64,000 bases of DNA from Fibrisoma montanum (lineage in GTDB: Bacteria > Bacteroidota > Bacteroidia > Cytophagales > Spirosomataceae): the NCBI RefSeq assembly GCF_003583365.1, contig NZ_QXED01000002.1:434001-498000 (forward strand), written 5' to 3'. Every line of letters starts with the position of its first letter. The stretch's first letter is position 1. Of this stretch, positions 35,095-43,581 are shown one piece after another. The notes beneath the pieces were generated by a model. The model was not told where the DNA came from and did not search any database. It worked only from the letters and a program-made list of their open reading frames with translations. Made by a program: the position numbers and the translations under genes.

Positions 35095-35568
35095 TTACCG
35101 GCCTATATCAACTACGACAAATTCCATAACACCCGCCGGCACTTTAATTTCGGCTTTGTCGCCTACTTTTTTACCCAGCAGGCCTTTACCAATCGGTGAA
35201 CCCACCGAAATCTTGCCGGTTTTCAGGTCGGCTTCTTCTTCCGATACCAGCGTGTAGGTCACTTCGGCACCGTTCTTCGTGTTTTTGATCTTCACCGTCG
35301 ACAGTACGGACACCTGCGAGGCATCAATGGTCGATTCATCCAGAATACGGGCGTTGGCGACGATATCTTCCAATTTTGAAATTTTAAGTTCCAGCAGCCC
35401 CTGCGCGTCTTTGGCAGCGTCGTACTCAGCGTTTTCGCTGAGGTCACCTTTATCGCGGGCTTCGGCAATCTGGCGGGCAATATCGGCCCGGCCTTTGGTT
35501 TTCAGATCATTCAGCTCCGCTTTGAGCCGATTGAGTCCTTCTTCGGTGTAATACGAAATCTTTCCCAT
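35095..35568 (-). CDS. greA: Transcription elongation factor GreA
   Basis: A 157-residue Gre factor. The N-terminal coiled coil carries LSENAEYDAAKDAQGLLE with the conserved acidic tip residues (D and E) that rescue backtracked RNA polymerase by stimulating transcript cleavage; the C-terminal FKBP-like domain ends SPIGKGLLGKKVGDKAEI. The start at 35568 gives the usual MGKISYYTEEGLNRLK. It is followed by the HIT gene. Confidence 0.96.
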   Translation of the reverse strand: MGKISYYTEEGLNRLKAELNDLKTKGRADIARQIAEARDKGDLSENAEYDAAKDAQGLLELKISKLEDIVANARILDESTIDASQVSVLSTVKIKNTKNGAEVTYTLVSEEEADLKTGKISVGSPIGKGLLGKKVGDKAEIKVPAGVMEFVVVDIGR

Positions 35569-35977
35569 GAGTTTACTTACTCGTTACAAATTTTTCACAT
35601 TGGTTTAGGAGCCCTCCCGTCGTCGGTTACTGCGCGTAAGCCCGTAAAAAACAAAAGAACGGCACACTGTCCGTTCTGCAACCAAAAAGGGTTTTCTTTG
35701 CAGCTACGTCAGAATCGTCGTCGGACCAGTCGGTAATATGGATCGTTCGATCTTCGCATAAACGATAGCCGGACGTTTTGAGCGCCCGGCCGTTCGTAAG
35801 TCTGCGACAAAAATAATAATACTTCCGTGCGTTGACAATACACTACCGGCCAACGACGCAAAAACATAGGAAACGGTTAACCAGACGCTGGTTGCTGGCC
35901 ACTGGAGAGTATACCAAAGACGGTCGAATGATCAAAACTGGGTGTACCGCATAGTCAGCAGCCGGGTCCTGATAAGT
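35569..35977. other. Divergent intergenic region, 409 bases
   Basis: Between greA (minus) and fmt (plus). A small hairpin AGAACGG / CCGTTCT at 35656-35677 is the only structure noted. No convincing open frame, tRNA or repeat was found; promoters for both genes should lie here. Confidence 0.5.
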
Positions 35978-36907
35978 ATGGCTCTTCGTATTATTTTCAT
36001 GGGTACGCCCGATTTTGCCGTTGCCAGTTTGCAGCGGCTCATCGACGCGGGCAAACACGTAGTGGCCGTCGTTACGGCTCCCGACCGACCCTCAGGCCGC
36101 GGACTGCAGGTGGTATCGTCGCCGGTTAAGAAAACCGCCGAAGCCGCTGGTATCCCGGTGCTGCAACCCGAAAAGCTGCGCGATCCGGAATTTCTGGAGC
36201 AATTACGTAGCTACGCGGCCGATCTGCAGGTGGTCGTAGCGTTTCGGATGCTGCCCGAGGTGGTGTGGGCCATGCCGACCATCGGTACGTTTAACCTCCA
36301 TGCGTCTCTACTGCCGCAGTATCGAGGGGCCGCACCGATTAACTGGGCCATCATCAACGGCGAGACCGAAACCGGCGCTACAACGTTCTTTATCGAGAAG
36401 GAAATCGATACGGGGCAGATGATCTTCCAGGATCATGAGCCTATTCAGCCCGACGATACGGCCGGTACGCTCCACGACCGGCTCATGGAGCGGGGAGCCG
36501 ACCTGGTACGTAAAACGGTCGACGCCATTGAGGCCGGAGAGTACCCACGGATTCCGCAGCCGACCGCTACGGACCTGAAACCGGCCCCGAAACTGAACCG
36601 CGACAATACCGAAATCAACTGGAATCAGCCGACCGACGTAGTGCGGAACTTCGTGCGGGGGCTGACGCCGTACCCGTCGGCCTGGGCGATGTTGAACGAG
36701 AAATTTTTCAAAATTTACGGGGTGTCGGAGGCTACTGAGCCAACCGGTGATGCCGCTGTTTCGGCTGAGCCGGGTCAACTCTATACCGATACCAGGAAGG
36801 TTATTTTAGTTCGGGTGGCCGATGGCTGGCTGTCCATTGATCAGTTGCAGGCCGAAGGCAAACGACGCATGACCGCCGAGGAGTTTTTGCGGGGTAATCG
36901 GCTTTAG
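35978..36907 (+). CDS. fmt: Methionyl-tRNA formyltransferase
   Basis: A 309-residue enzyme that formylates initiator Met-tRNA from 10-formyl-THF. Visible are IIFMGTPDFAVASL, the catalytic asparagine/histidine region FNLHASLLPQYRGAAPINWA and the C-terminal tRNA-binding OB-like domain (from about 205). The ATG at 35978 gives the family N-terminus MALRIIFMG; an upstream GTG is unlikely. It is followed without gap by a deacetylase remnant and folA, so folate-linked genes are neighbours. Confidence 0.95.
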   Translation: MALRIIFMGTPDFAVASLQRLIDAGKHVVAVVTAPDRPSGRGLQVVSSPVKKTAEAAGIPVLQPEKLRDPEFLEQLRSYAADLQVVVAFRMLPEVVWAMPTIGTFNLHASLLPQYRGAAPINWAIINGETETGATTFFIEKEIDTGQMIFQDHEPIQPDDTAGTLHDRLMERGADLVRKTVDAIEAGEYPRIPQPTATDLKPAPKLNRDNTEINWNQPTDVVRNFVRGLTPYPSAWAMLNEKFFKIYGVSEATEPTGDAAVSAEPGQLYTDTRKVILVRVADGWLSIDQLQAEGKRRMTAEEFLRGNRL

Positions 36908-37218
36908 TCATAGCTAGCTACGACTGGAATCTGCCCGCGGGTGTGCCTGTAACCGATGAAAATCTGCGTAAACACAAAACCGAACAGTTCATCACCCTGT
37001 TGAAACGGTGCCGGCCGGGTATTACGTACATTATTCTGCACGCTACGGATGCCGGCCCTTCGTTCACATCCATTTCGGGCTCGGGGCCAACCCGCCGGGG
37101 CGATATGCTGGCCATGATGGACCCGGCGCTGAAAGCCTTTGTGGAGCAGGAAGGTATTATTGTTACGACCTGGCACGAACTAAGCAACCGCCGGGCGAAA
37201 AGTCAGGCAAAGCGATAA
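36898..37218 (+). pseudogene. C-terminal remnant of a ChbG/YdjC-like polysaccharide deacetylase
   Basis: A frame beginning after a stop at 36895 encodes ASYDWNLPAGVPV, then GITYIILHATDAGPSF and ending VEQEGIIVTTWHEL. This looks like the last 100 residues of a carbohydrate deacetylase of the ChbG/YdjC type. The metal-binding N-terminal part is missing and fmt occupies its place. A GTG at 36943 could start a 91-residue protein, but without catalytic residues it is probably not functional. folA starts 6 bases after its stop. Confidence 0.5.
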
Positions 37219-37223
37219 CGTAT

Positions 37224-37730
37224 ATGAAAATCAGTATGATAGCAGCCGTTGCGCAGAACGGGGTCATTGGTCGAAACAACGATCTGCCCTGGCACCTGCC
37301 CGACGACTTTGCGTTTTTCAAACGAAAAACCCGCCACCATCCGGTCATCATGGGGCGCAAATCGCTCGAAGCACTCGGCAAACCCCTGTCCAACCGAACG
37401 AATATCATCCTGACCCGCGACCAGAACTTCACGGCTGAGGGCGTTACGATTGTGCACACGCTGCAAGAAGCCGTAGACGCTGCAAAAGCAGTCAATGATC
37501 AGGAGATTTACATCATTGGGGGAGCGGAGATTTACCGGATGGCGCTGCCGATGGCTACGACCCTCTATATCACCGAAATTGAGAAGGCGTATGAGGGAGA
37601 CTCCTACTTCCCGGAGTTTGACCGGGCCGACTGGCAGGAAGTAAGCCGACAGCATCACCCCGCCGATGAGCGCCATGAAGCCGCCTTTGATTTTGTGGAA
37701 TACGAACGGAAACCGACCACCGTGGCATGA
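37224..37730 (+). CDS. folA: Dihydrofolate reductase
   Basis: A 168-residue DHFR producing tetrahydrofolate. Motifs include SMIAAVAQNGVIGRNNDLPWHLPDD (residues 4-28, catalytic Asp in LPDD), VIMGRKSLEALGKPL, IILTRD and IYIIGGAEIYRM. The start at 37224 gives MKISMIAAVAQ; an open frame extending upstream is only read-through of the deacetylase remnant in another phase. A hairpin terminator follows. Confidence 0.95.
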   Translation: MKISMIAAVAQNGVIGRNNDLPWHLPDDFAFFKRKTRHHPVIMGRKSLEALGKPLSNRTNIILTRDQNFTAEGVTIVHTLQEAVDAAKAVNDQEIYIIGGAEIYRMALPMATTLYITEIEKAYEGDSYFPEFDRADWQEVSRQHHPADERHEAAFDFVEYERKPTTVA

Positions 37731-37732
37731 AA

Positions 37733-37759
37733 AAAGCCGGCCCCAGGGAGACCGGCTTT
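37733..37759 (+). terminator. Hairpin terminator after folA
   Basis: Stem AAAGCCGG / CCGGCTTT with an 11-base loop, starting 2 bases after the stop. The pairing T-run is TTTCT only, so it may be moderately efficient; it also lies before the convergent small membrane gene. Confidence 0.65.
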
Positions 37760-37777
37760 CTCGTTACGTTTACCGGG

Positions 37778-37939
37778 CTATATACCTCGTCCCTGAATCA
37801 GACGAAGCACCACGGCGATGATTGCAATAACTAATAGGATGTGAATAAGGCCTCCCAGTCCAAAGCTATTGAATCCCAGGAAACCCAGCAGCCAGATGAT
37901 GATCAGAATGACTGCGATGGTGTATAGTAAATTGCCCAT
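37778..37939 (-). CDS. Small lmo0937-family membrane protein
   Basis: A 53-residue protein, MGNLLYTIAVILIIIWLLG, with two hydrophobic segments separated by FNSFGLGGLIH and a short basic tail (RLIQGRGI). This pattern is the lmo0937 family, widespread and of unknown function, often general-stress induced. The ATG at 37939 was preferred over one 27 bases upstream because it begins the conserved part. Confidence 0.8.
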   Translation of the reverse strand: MGNLLYTIAVILIIIWLLGFLGFNSFGLGGLIHILLVIAIIAVVLRLIQGRGI

Positions 37940-38080
37940 TGTTGTTTTGTGAAACGTTGAGTGCACAGTTTCGACTCTCTAACTATCTTGCTGGCAGTAT
38001 GTTGCAAAATGGTTCAGTAACTTATTAAATGTATGGTTTTGTCTAATAGTACAAGGCATTAATGTACTTAATGACGTGGC

Positions 38081-38881
38081 ATGATTCATAACGATCCCTG
38101 GGCATTTCTACGAACCCATACGGCCGCCCGCATTGCACAGGGCCGCACCGGGCACAGTCTGCCCACCCGGGCTCTGCTCAACTTTCAGCTCGATCATGCC
38201 TGCGCCCGTGATGCTGTGTATTCGCAGTTGGACACCGAAACGCTCTGCAATCAACTGGACCAGGTGCAGGCCGGGGCATTACGGCTCCATAGTCAGGCTG
38301 CCGACCGGCGTCAATTTCTGCAACGGCCCGACCTGGGCCGGCGGCTCGATGTCCGGTCGGCGGAACTGATCCGGGCCAGTGCCGGGCAACACTCAGACGT
38401 TTCGCTGAGCCTTGTGCTGGCCGACGGGCTCTCCGCTACGGCCGTGAACCGCCACGCGCTGCCGGTTCTGGCGGGATTAGTTGCCGAAAGCCAGCGAGTT
38501 GGATGGAGGCTTGTGCCGCTGTGTCTGGTTGAGCAGGGGCGCGTTGCCATTGGCGATGAGATTGCCCACGGTCTGGGCGCTGACCTGGTAGTTGTGCTGA
38601 TCGGCGAACGGCCGGGATTATCATCGCCCGATAGCCTGGGCGCGTACCTGACGTACCGACCGCGCCCCGGCCTGACCGACGAATCGCGGAACTGCGTGTC
38701 GAACATCCGGCCCGAAGGATTACCGTACGACTTTGCCGTCCGGAAGCTGATGTATCTGCTGACCGAGATGAGCATCCGGCGCCTGTCGGGGGTGGACCTG
38801 AAAGACGAGATGCCTATGCATACACTACCTGATATTTCTTCCCGGGCAGTGAGCGCACAAACCCCCGAAACTCCAGATTGA
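38081..38881 (+). CDS. eutC: Ethanolamine ammonia-lyase small subunit EutC
   Basis: A 266-residue B12-binding subunit of the adenosylcobalamin enzyme that splits ethanolamine to acetaldehyde and ammonia. Family motifs are LDHACARDAV, LADGLSATAV, QGRVAIGDEIAHGLGADL, IGERPGLSSPDSLGAYLTY and ESRNCVSNIRPEGL. The obligate large subunit EutB is not found next to it on either side. Its last 68 bases overlap the convergent dprA gene. Either eutB is elsewhere in the genome or this subunit is a leftover; the reading frame itself is intact. Confidence 0.9.
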   Translation: MIHNDPWAFLRTHTAARIAQGRTGHSLPTRALLNFQLDHACARDAVYSQLDTETLCNQLDQVQAGALRLHSQAADRRQFLQRPDLGRRLDVRSAELIRASAGQHSDVSLSLVLADGLSATAVNRHALPVLAGLVAESQRVGWRLVPLCLVEQGRVAIGDEIAHGLGADLVVVLIGERPGLSSPDSLGAYLTYRPRPGLTDESRNCVSNIRPEGLPYDFAVRKLMYLLTEMSIRRLSGVDLKDEMPMHTLPDISSRAVSAQTPETPD

Positions 38882-39923
38882 GCAGCACCGATGCCAGTCG
38901 ACCCATCGGAATCTGGCTCTTCCAGCTTAATTCATCAATATGCAGATCGGCACTTTGCCGCAGCAGCGCCACGATCTGACTTTCCTCTTCCGTGATGTCG
39001 AGCGGTAGGGCAGGGGCCTGTTGTTTGCGTGGTTCACTGACCGCAGGCTGATCCCAGTTGAGGGCTTCGATCAGATCGGGCGGGCTGGTGTAAATCTGCG
39101 CTTTGTTCTCCCGAATCAGCTTGTTGCAACCCTGCGAGAACGTCTGCGTGAGCTGACCTGGTACGGCAAATACGTCGCGATGGTAGTTGTTAGCGTACTC
39201 GGCCGTGATTAATGCCCCGCCTTTGGCCGCAGCTTCGACCACCACAATGGCGTCGCTCAGGCCCGCGATGATGCGGTTACGGGCCGGAAACAGGTGGGCG
39301 TCGGGTTTGGTGCCGGGAATGCTCTCGGTCAGTAATCCGCCCTGTTCCTGCATCTCCTGCGCCGTTTTCTGGTGCACAGCCGGGTAGATAACATCCAGTC
39401 CACTGGCCATCACGCCGATGGTAGGGAGGCCGTTGAGCAGGCTGGCGCGGTGGGCGGCAACATCGATGCCGTAGGCCAGCCCGCTGATGACGCTGACCCC
39501 GTAAGGCACCAGGCTCTGGATGATCTCGTCAGTGATGCGCCGACCATAATCAGTGGCCTGTCGCGTACCTACCAGCCCGATGGTTCGGGTTGCGTTCAGG
39601 TCGCCCTGGCCCCGATAGTACAGCAGGGCGGGCGCGTCGTAGAGCGGTTTAAGGCGCGACGGATAACCGGCATCGGTGTAGAACAGCGCTCGGGCGTTCA
39701 GTTGCTCCAGCCGGCGAAGCACCTGCTCGGCTTCGGCCTGCAGGCCGGGTTTGAGAACGGCGCGGGCCGTCACCTCGCCGATGCCTGGAATCTTCTGGAG
39801 TTTGGCCGGCGACGAGCGAAACACATCGGCCGCTGAGCCGCAGTAGCTAACAAGCTGACGGATAAGGATGCTGCCCACGCCGGGGGCGAGGGTCAGGGCA
39901 ATGGGGTGTAAAGAATCAGTCAC
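38814..39923 (-). CDS. dprA: DNA-processing protein DprA
   Basis: A 369-residue protein with the Rossmann-like DprA fold: TIGLVGTRQATDYGRRIT, SGLAYGIDVAAHRASL, GVMASGLDVIYP and PARNRIIAGLSDAIVVVEA. An N-terminal helix-hairpin-helix-like segment (KIPGIGEVTARAVLKP) and a C-terminal winged-helix (LHIDELSWKSQIPMGRL) are present. DprA loads RecA on incoming single-stranded DNA during transformation. It starts with GTG at 39923. The 3' end overlaps eutC by 68 bases. Confidence 0.93.
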   Translation of the reverse strand: MTDSLHPIALTLAPGVGSILIRQLVSYCGSAADVFRSSPAKLQKIPGIGEVTARAVLKPGLQAEAEQVLRRLEQLNARALFYTDAGYPSRLKPLYDAPALLYYRGQGDLNATRTIGLVGTRQATDYGRRITDEIIQSLVPYGVSVISGLAYGIDVAAHRASLLNGLPTIGVMASGLDVIYPAVHQKTAQEMQEQGGLLTESIPGTKPDAHLFPARNRIIAGLSDAIVVVEAAAKGGALITAEYANNYHRDVFAVPGQLTQTFSQGCNKLIRENKAQIYTSPPDLIEALNWDQPAVSEPRKQQAPALPLDITEEESQIVALLRQSADLHIDELSWKSQIPMGRLASVLLNLEFRGFVRSLPGKKYQVVYA

Positions 39924-40053
39924 GAATCGGTGGGTAATGTGGCTCGAACGTAAGCCAATGCAAGTTTAGTGATTTTATGAATGGCGTTATTTTATGCAAG
40001 TAAACACATGTAATTTTTTTGTTATAAGCGACTCGCCAACTTTAGCAGTCATG

Positions 40054-40097
40054 TAACATTGGTGTAATATTCAGGTAATGGGTGCTGGGTTACTTTG
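40054..40097 (+). promoter_or_regulatory. PHO-box-like tandem repeat plus -7-like element before PhoX copy 1
   Basis: TAACATT (40054), TAATATT (40065) and TAATGGG (40076) start exactly 11 bases apart. Seven bases after the last unit lies TTACTTTG (40090), one mismatch from TAnnTTTG. The start codon is 29 bases on. The spacing matches copy 2 base for base, supporting activator-dependent control, most simply by a PhoB-type regulator. Confidence 0.65.
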
Positions 40098-40126
40098 TGT
40101 AAACTTTTCACATACGTATACCAGCT

Positions 40127-41596
40127 ATGTACCGTAGCACACGTTTACTCTCAACGACTACCGCTTTATCGCTGATGGCGATGGCGGCCTGCACGGATCA
40201 CCGCGATCCAAATAGTCCACCGATCACCCTCCAGAACACGTCCGTGACGCCGGCGCTGGTTCGGCCAATTGCCGGAGCGGGCGGCCGGTTAAACGCCGAC
40301 GCCATCAAGATTTATTCACTCATCAGCAGTGACGACAGACTCGAACAGTCGCCTAACTTCGTTTTTGGTGGCTCGGCCGACGGAGCCGGTATGTTCCAGA
40401 ACCCGGATGGTACCTACTCCATCATGGTCAACCATGAGGATAACTTCTCTGTATCGCGCATCACGCTCGACAAATCGTTCAAGCCAGTTAAGGGCGAATA
40501 CGTACTGAACTCCGACGGTGGGCAGTGGCGCCTGTGTTCGGCAACGCTCGTGACACCGGTCGAACACGGATTCGGGCCGTATTTCATGACCTGTGGCGAA
40601 AGCGGTGAAGAGTCGCGTACGCACGCGCTACGCGTCGATGCCGATCCGCAGCAGGCAGCCATCACGCGCGAAGTTGAAGCGCTGGGCCGCTGGAGCGCCG
40701 AAAATGCGGTGCCGCTACCTAAGACGGCTTATCCGGGCAAAACGGTGATCATCATCGGCGACGACGATTCGGCTACCAACGGTGGTCAGGTGGCGCTGTA
40801 CGTATCCGACCGCCCCGGCGACCTGGAAAACGGCTCCCTCTACATGCTGAAGCGCAAGGATAACAACCAGCGTGAGATGGACATGAAGACCGGCGATGTA
40901 CACGATGTTGAATTCGTTAAGATCGAAAATCATAAAACCCTGTCGGGAGCGCAGATCAACGCCAAAGTAAACGAACTGAAAGCCATGAAGTTCGGCCGCG
41001 TTGAAGACCTCGACTACCGCAAAGACAACGTAGGCCGTGAGCTTTATTTCAACGTAACGGGTCAGGCGACTACCGGTGCCAATGCCGACTATTCACGTAC
41101 GAAATACGGGCGCGTGTACAAACTGGTGCTGGACTCGAACGACCCCCTCAAGGGTAAACTTCAGGTGGTGCTGGACGGCGACGACCGGAACGGTATTGCG
41201 AAGGAGTTTCAGAACGTCGACAACATCTGCGTAACCAAGAACTATCTCTACACGCAGGAAGATCCGAACGGATACGGGGATGAAAAGCACGATTCGTACG
41301 TATATCAGTACAACCTCGCCACGGGTGCGATGACCAAAATTCTGGAACTGGATCACCGCCGGACGGCTCCGGATGCGGCCAAATACAACGTAGGAGGGAC
41401 GTCGAAATTCGGCGACTGGGAATACGGTGCCATGGTTGACATCTCCGACGTAACGGGTCGCCCGAACACCTTCATGCTGTGCATTCAGCCCCACACCTGG
41501 ACGGATGCAAAATACGCCGGTGTCGATGGCGGCACAAAGCGTAGAACCGAGCGCCAGGCCAGCCAGATCGTTATTGTCGAAGGACTGCCCCGGTAA
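40127..41596 (+). CDS. PhoX-family alkaline phosphatase, lipoprotein (copy 1)
   Basis: A 489-residue DUF839/PhoX-type protein. The signal MYRSTRLLSTTTALSL ends in lipobox AMAAC (C22). IMVNHEDNFSVSR, TPVEHGFGPYFMTCGESGEES and GRVEDLDYRK match PhoX signature regions; acidic ligands for the Fe/Ca centre fall in these blocks. The product should be a surface or periplasmic lipoprotein that releases phosphate from organic esters. It is the first gene of a duplicated cassette, followed by a di-haem peroxidase after an intergenic hairpin. The PHO-box-like repeats upstream suggest phosphate-starvation induction. The family call is from motifs; activity is inferred. Confidence 0.8.
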   Translation: MYRSTRLLSTTTALSLMAMAACTDHRDPNSPPITLQNTSVTPALVRPIAGAGGRLNADAIKIYSLISSDDRLEQSPNFVFGGSADGAGMFQNPDGTYSIMVNHEDNFSVSRITLDKSFKPVKGEYVLNSDGGQWRLCSATLVTPVEHGFGPYFMTCGESGEESRTHALRVDADPQQAAITREVEALGRWSAENAVPLPKTAYPGKTVIIIGDDDSATNGGQVALYVSDRPGDLENGSLYMLKRKDNNQREMDMKTGDVHDVEFVKIENHKTLSGAQINAKVNELKAMKFGRVEDLDYRKDNVGRELYFNVTGQATTGANADYSRTKYGRVYKLVLDSNDPLKGKLQVVLDGDDRNGIAKEFQNVDNICVTKNYLYTQEDPNGYGDEKHDSYVYQYNLATGAMTKILELDHRRTAPDAAKYNVGGTSKFGDWEYGAMVDISDVTGRPNTFMLCIQPHTWTDAKYAGVDGGTKRRTERQASQIVIVEGLPR

Positions 41597-41619
41597 ATCA
41601 ACTGACGTATACTAATAAT

Positions 41620-41652
41620 GCCTGACTGGTTTCCGCGCCGGTCAGGCTTTTT
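41620..41652 (+). terminator. Hairpin with T-run between PhoX copy 1 and its peroxidase
   Basis: Stem GCCTGACTGG / CCGGTCAGGC (one T-G wobble) with an 8-base loop, followed by TTTTTATA. It is a good intrinsic terminator and lies inside the presumed operon, so the peroxidase is probably expressed by read-through. Confidence 0.75.
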
Positions 41653-41672
41653 ATATCCGGTTCATCAACGCT

Positions 41673-43496
41673 ATGATTTCAATACCCAAAGACACCAGAA
41701 CCAATTCTCGATCTCGGCTCCGGCCGCTTGCCTGGCTGGCCCTGGGCGCGGCTGCACTGATTGCCCTGTATGGCTGGCTGCGGCCCCAACCCGCTCCGGC
41801 CGAGGCCGTGAAGGCGCAGTTTATGCAGGACATTACTGAGCTCGACAGCGCCGTTAGTCAGCTTCAGCGGGTCATCGGGCAGCGCCGGCCGGCAGCGGTT
41901 GTGCAGTCGGCGTTTCGGCAGGCGCGGCTGGCCTACAAACGGGTTGAATTCATATCGGCGTACTACAGCCCCGAAACGACCCGGGCGCTCAACGGGCCGA
42001 ACATCCCGGAGGTGGACGACGACCTGCGGGTCAACGCACCGGAAGGCTTTCAGGTGCTGGAGGAACTGGTATTTCCCACCGTTGACCCTGCCAGCTACGA
42101 CGAAGCGCTTCAGCAGGCGAATCTGCTCCGTTCGAACGTAGGACGGCTCCGGAAAATCTCGCAGACCAACGAACTCACCGACAGTCACGTATTTGACGCC
42201 ATGCGGCTGGAGGTATTTCGAATCATTACCCTCGGCATTACCGGCTTCGACTCGCCGGTGGCGTTTCACTCCCTGCCCGAAGCCGTCAGTGCGCTGGAAA
42301 GTTTGCGGGAGCAACTGGATCATTATCAACTGGCCGATCAGCAGCCAGACCTCGCCCGGCGGTTGGATAAAACCTTTGCCGGTGCCGTGCAGGCGCTCCA
42401 ATCGGCCCGGAGTTTCGACGACTTCGATCGGCTTACGTTCATTAAACAGGAAGCGAACGTACTGAGCGGGCTCATTGTCGACGCTCAGAAATCCCTGCAC
42501 ATCCCGGCTTTCAACGAATCACGCCTGCTGTCGACTACGGCTCGTACGCTTAACGATACGAACGCATTCGACCCGAGCTACTTCGTGAATTTCAGCGAGC
42601 AGCGGGCTACCCCCGGCCGGGTGGCGCTTGGTAAAATGCTGTTCTACGACCCGATTCTGTCCGGTCAGCCGGGACGTACCTGCGCGACCTGCCACCAGCC
42701 CGACAAGGCGTTTACGGACGGTGAACCCAAAAGCCTGGCGGTGGGCGTTGGCGGTCGACGTATCGCCCGCAACGCCCCGACTTTGCTCAATGCAGCTTTG
42801 CAGGCTGCGCAGTTTGCCGATTCACGGGTGGTGTATCTGGAAGATCAGGCCAGCGACGTAATCCAGAACGTGGACGAAATGCACGGATCACTGCCCAGGG
42901 CCGTCCAGGCGTTGCAGAAAAATCCGACGTACAAGGCGCTCTTTGCCACAACCTACAAGGAGGGCGTAACGGAGCAGACGCTGAAAAATGCCGTGGCCAG
43001 CTACGTCCGGTCGCTCGTCAGCCTCGACTCGCGGGTGGACCGCTATCTGCGCAATCAGCCGGCGGCCTTGACGAATGAAGAGAAGCTTGGCTTCAACCTG
43101 TTCATGGGCAAGGCCAAGTGCGCGACCTGTCACTTTTTTCCCTTGTTCAACGGTACGGTGCCGCCGGGGTATCAGGAAACGGAAAGTGAGGTACTTGGTA
43201 CGCCGGCCACTCCCGATGGCAAACACGTTGATCCGGACGTTGGAAAATTCGTGCTGACCAAACGCGAGCCGCATCGCTACGCCTTCAAGACGCCGACCGT
43301 CCGGCACGTAGCGAAAACCGCGCCTTACATGCACAACGGCGTGTACCGGACACTGAACGAGGTAGTTGAGTTCTACAACAAGGGCGGAGGGAACGGTTTA
43401 GGGTTTAATCTTGAGAACCAGACATTACCGTTTGATAAACTGAATCTGACGGACGGCGAGCAACAGGCACTGACAGCGTTCATGAAGGCACTCTGA
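41673..43496 (+). CDS. Di-haem cytochrome-c peroxidase with imelysin-like N-terminal domain (copy 1)
   Basis: A 607-residue protein anchored by one N-terminal membrane segment (LAWLALGAAALIALYGWL). Residues 50-280 form a helical domain with YKRVEFISAYYSPE, NGPNIPEVDDD and EGFQVLEELVFP, resembling imelysin/EfeO-type domains. The C-terminal half is a MauG/CcpA-type peroxidase with haem motifs CATCH at 337-341 and 483-487 and the axial-ligand region YMHNGVYRTL (M553). It should use periplasmic electrons to reduce peroxide or to oxidise a partner. Its constant neighbour PhoX suggests a shared pathway, not known to me. Confidence 0.85.
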   Translation: MISIPKDTRTNSRSRLRPLAWLALGAAALIALYGWLRPQPAPAEAVKAQFMQDITELDSAVSQLQRVIGQRRPAAVVQSAFRQARLAYKRVEFISAYYSPETTRALNGPNIPEVDDDLRVNAPEGFQVLEELVFPTVDPASYDEALQQANLLRSNVGRLRKISQTNELTDSHVFDAMRLEVFRIITLGITGFDSPVAFHSLPEAVSALESLREQLDHYQLADQQPDLARRLDKTFAGAVQALQSARSFDDFDRLTFIKQEANVLSGLIVDAQKSLHIPAFNESRLLSTTARTLNDTNAFDPSYFVNFSEQRATPGRVALGKMLFYDPILSGQPGRTCATCHQPDKAFTDGEPKSLAVGVGGRRIARNAPTLLNAALQAAQFADSRVVYLEDQASDVIQNVDEMHGSLPRAVQALQKNPTYKALFATTYKEGVTEQTLKNAVASYVRSLVSLDSRVDRYLRNQPAALTNEEKLGFNLFMGKAKCATCHFFPLFNGTVPPGYQETESEVLGTPATPDGKHVDPDVGKFVLTKREPHRYAFKTPTVRHVAKTAPYMHNGVYRTLNEVVEFYNKGGGNGLGFNLENQTLPFDKLNLTDGEQQALTAFMKAL

Positions 43497-43505
43497 TCGC
43501 AATGT

Positions 43506-43549
43506 TAATATTGCCTTCATATTGAAGTAATATGCGGTTGGTAGATTTG
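43506..43549 (+). promoter_or_regulatory. PHO-box-like tandem repeat plus exact -7 element before PhoX copy 2
   Basis: TAATATT (43506), TCATATT (43517) and TAATATG (43528) start exactly 11 bases apart. Seven bases later comes TAGATTTG (43542), an exact TAnnTTTG. The start codon is 32 bases on. This is the best-conserved of the three sites and lies only 10 bases after the first cassette's stop codon. Confidence 0.7.
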
Positions 43550-43581
43550 TATAAAAGTTTTTATACTTTTTTTAACAAATT

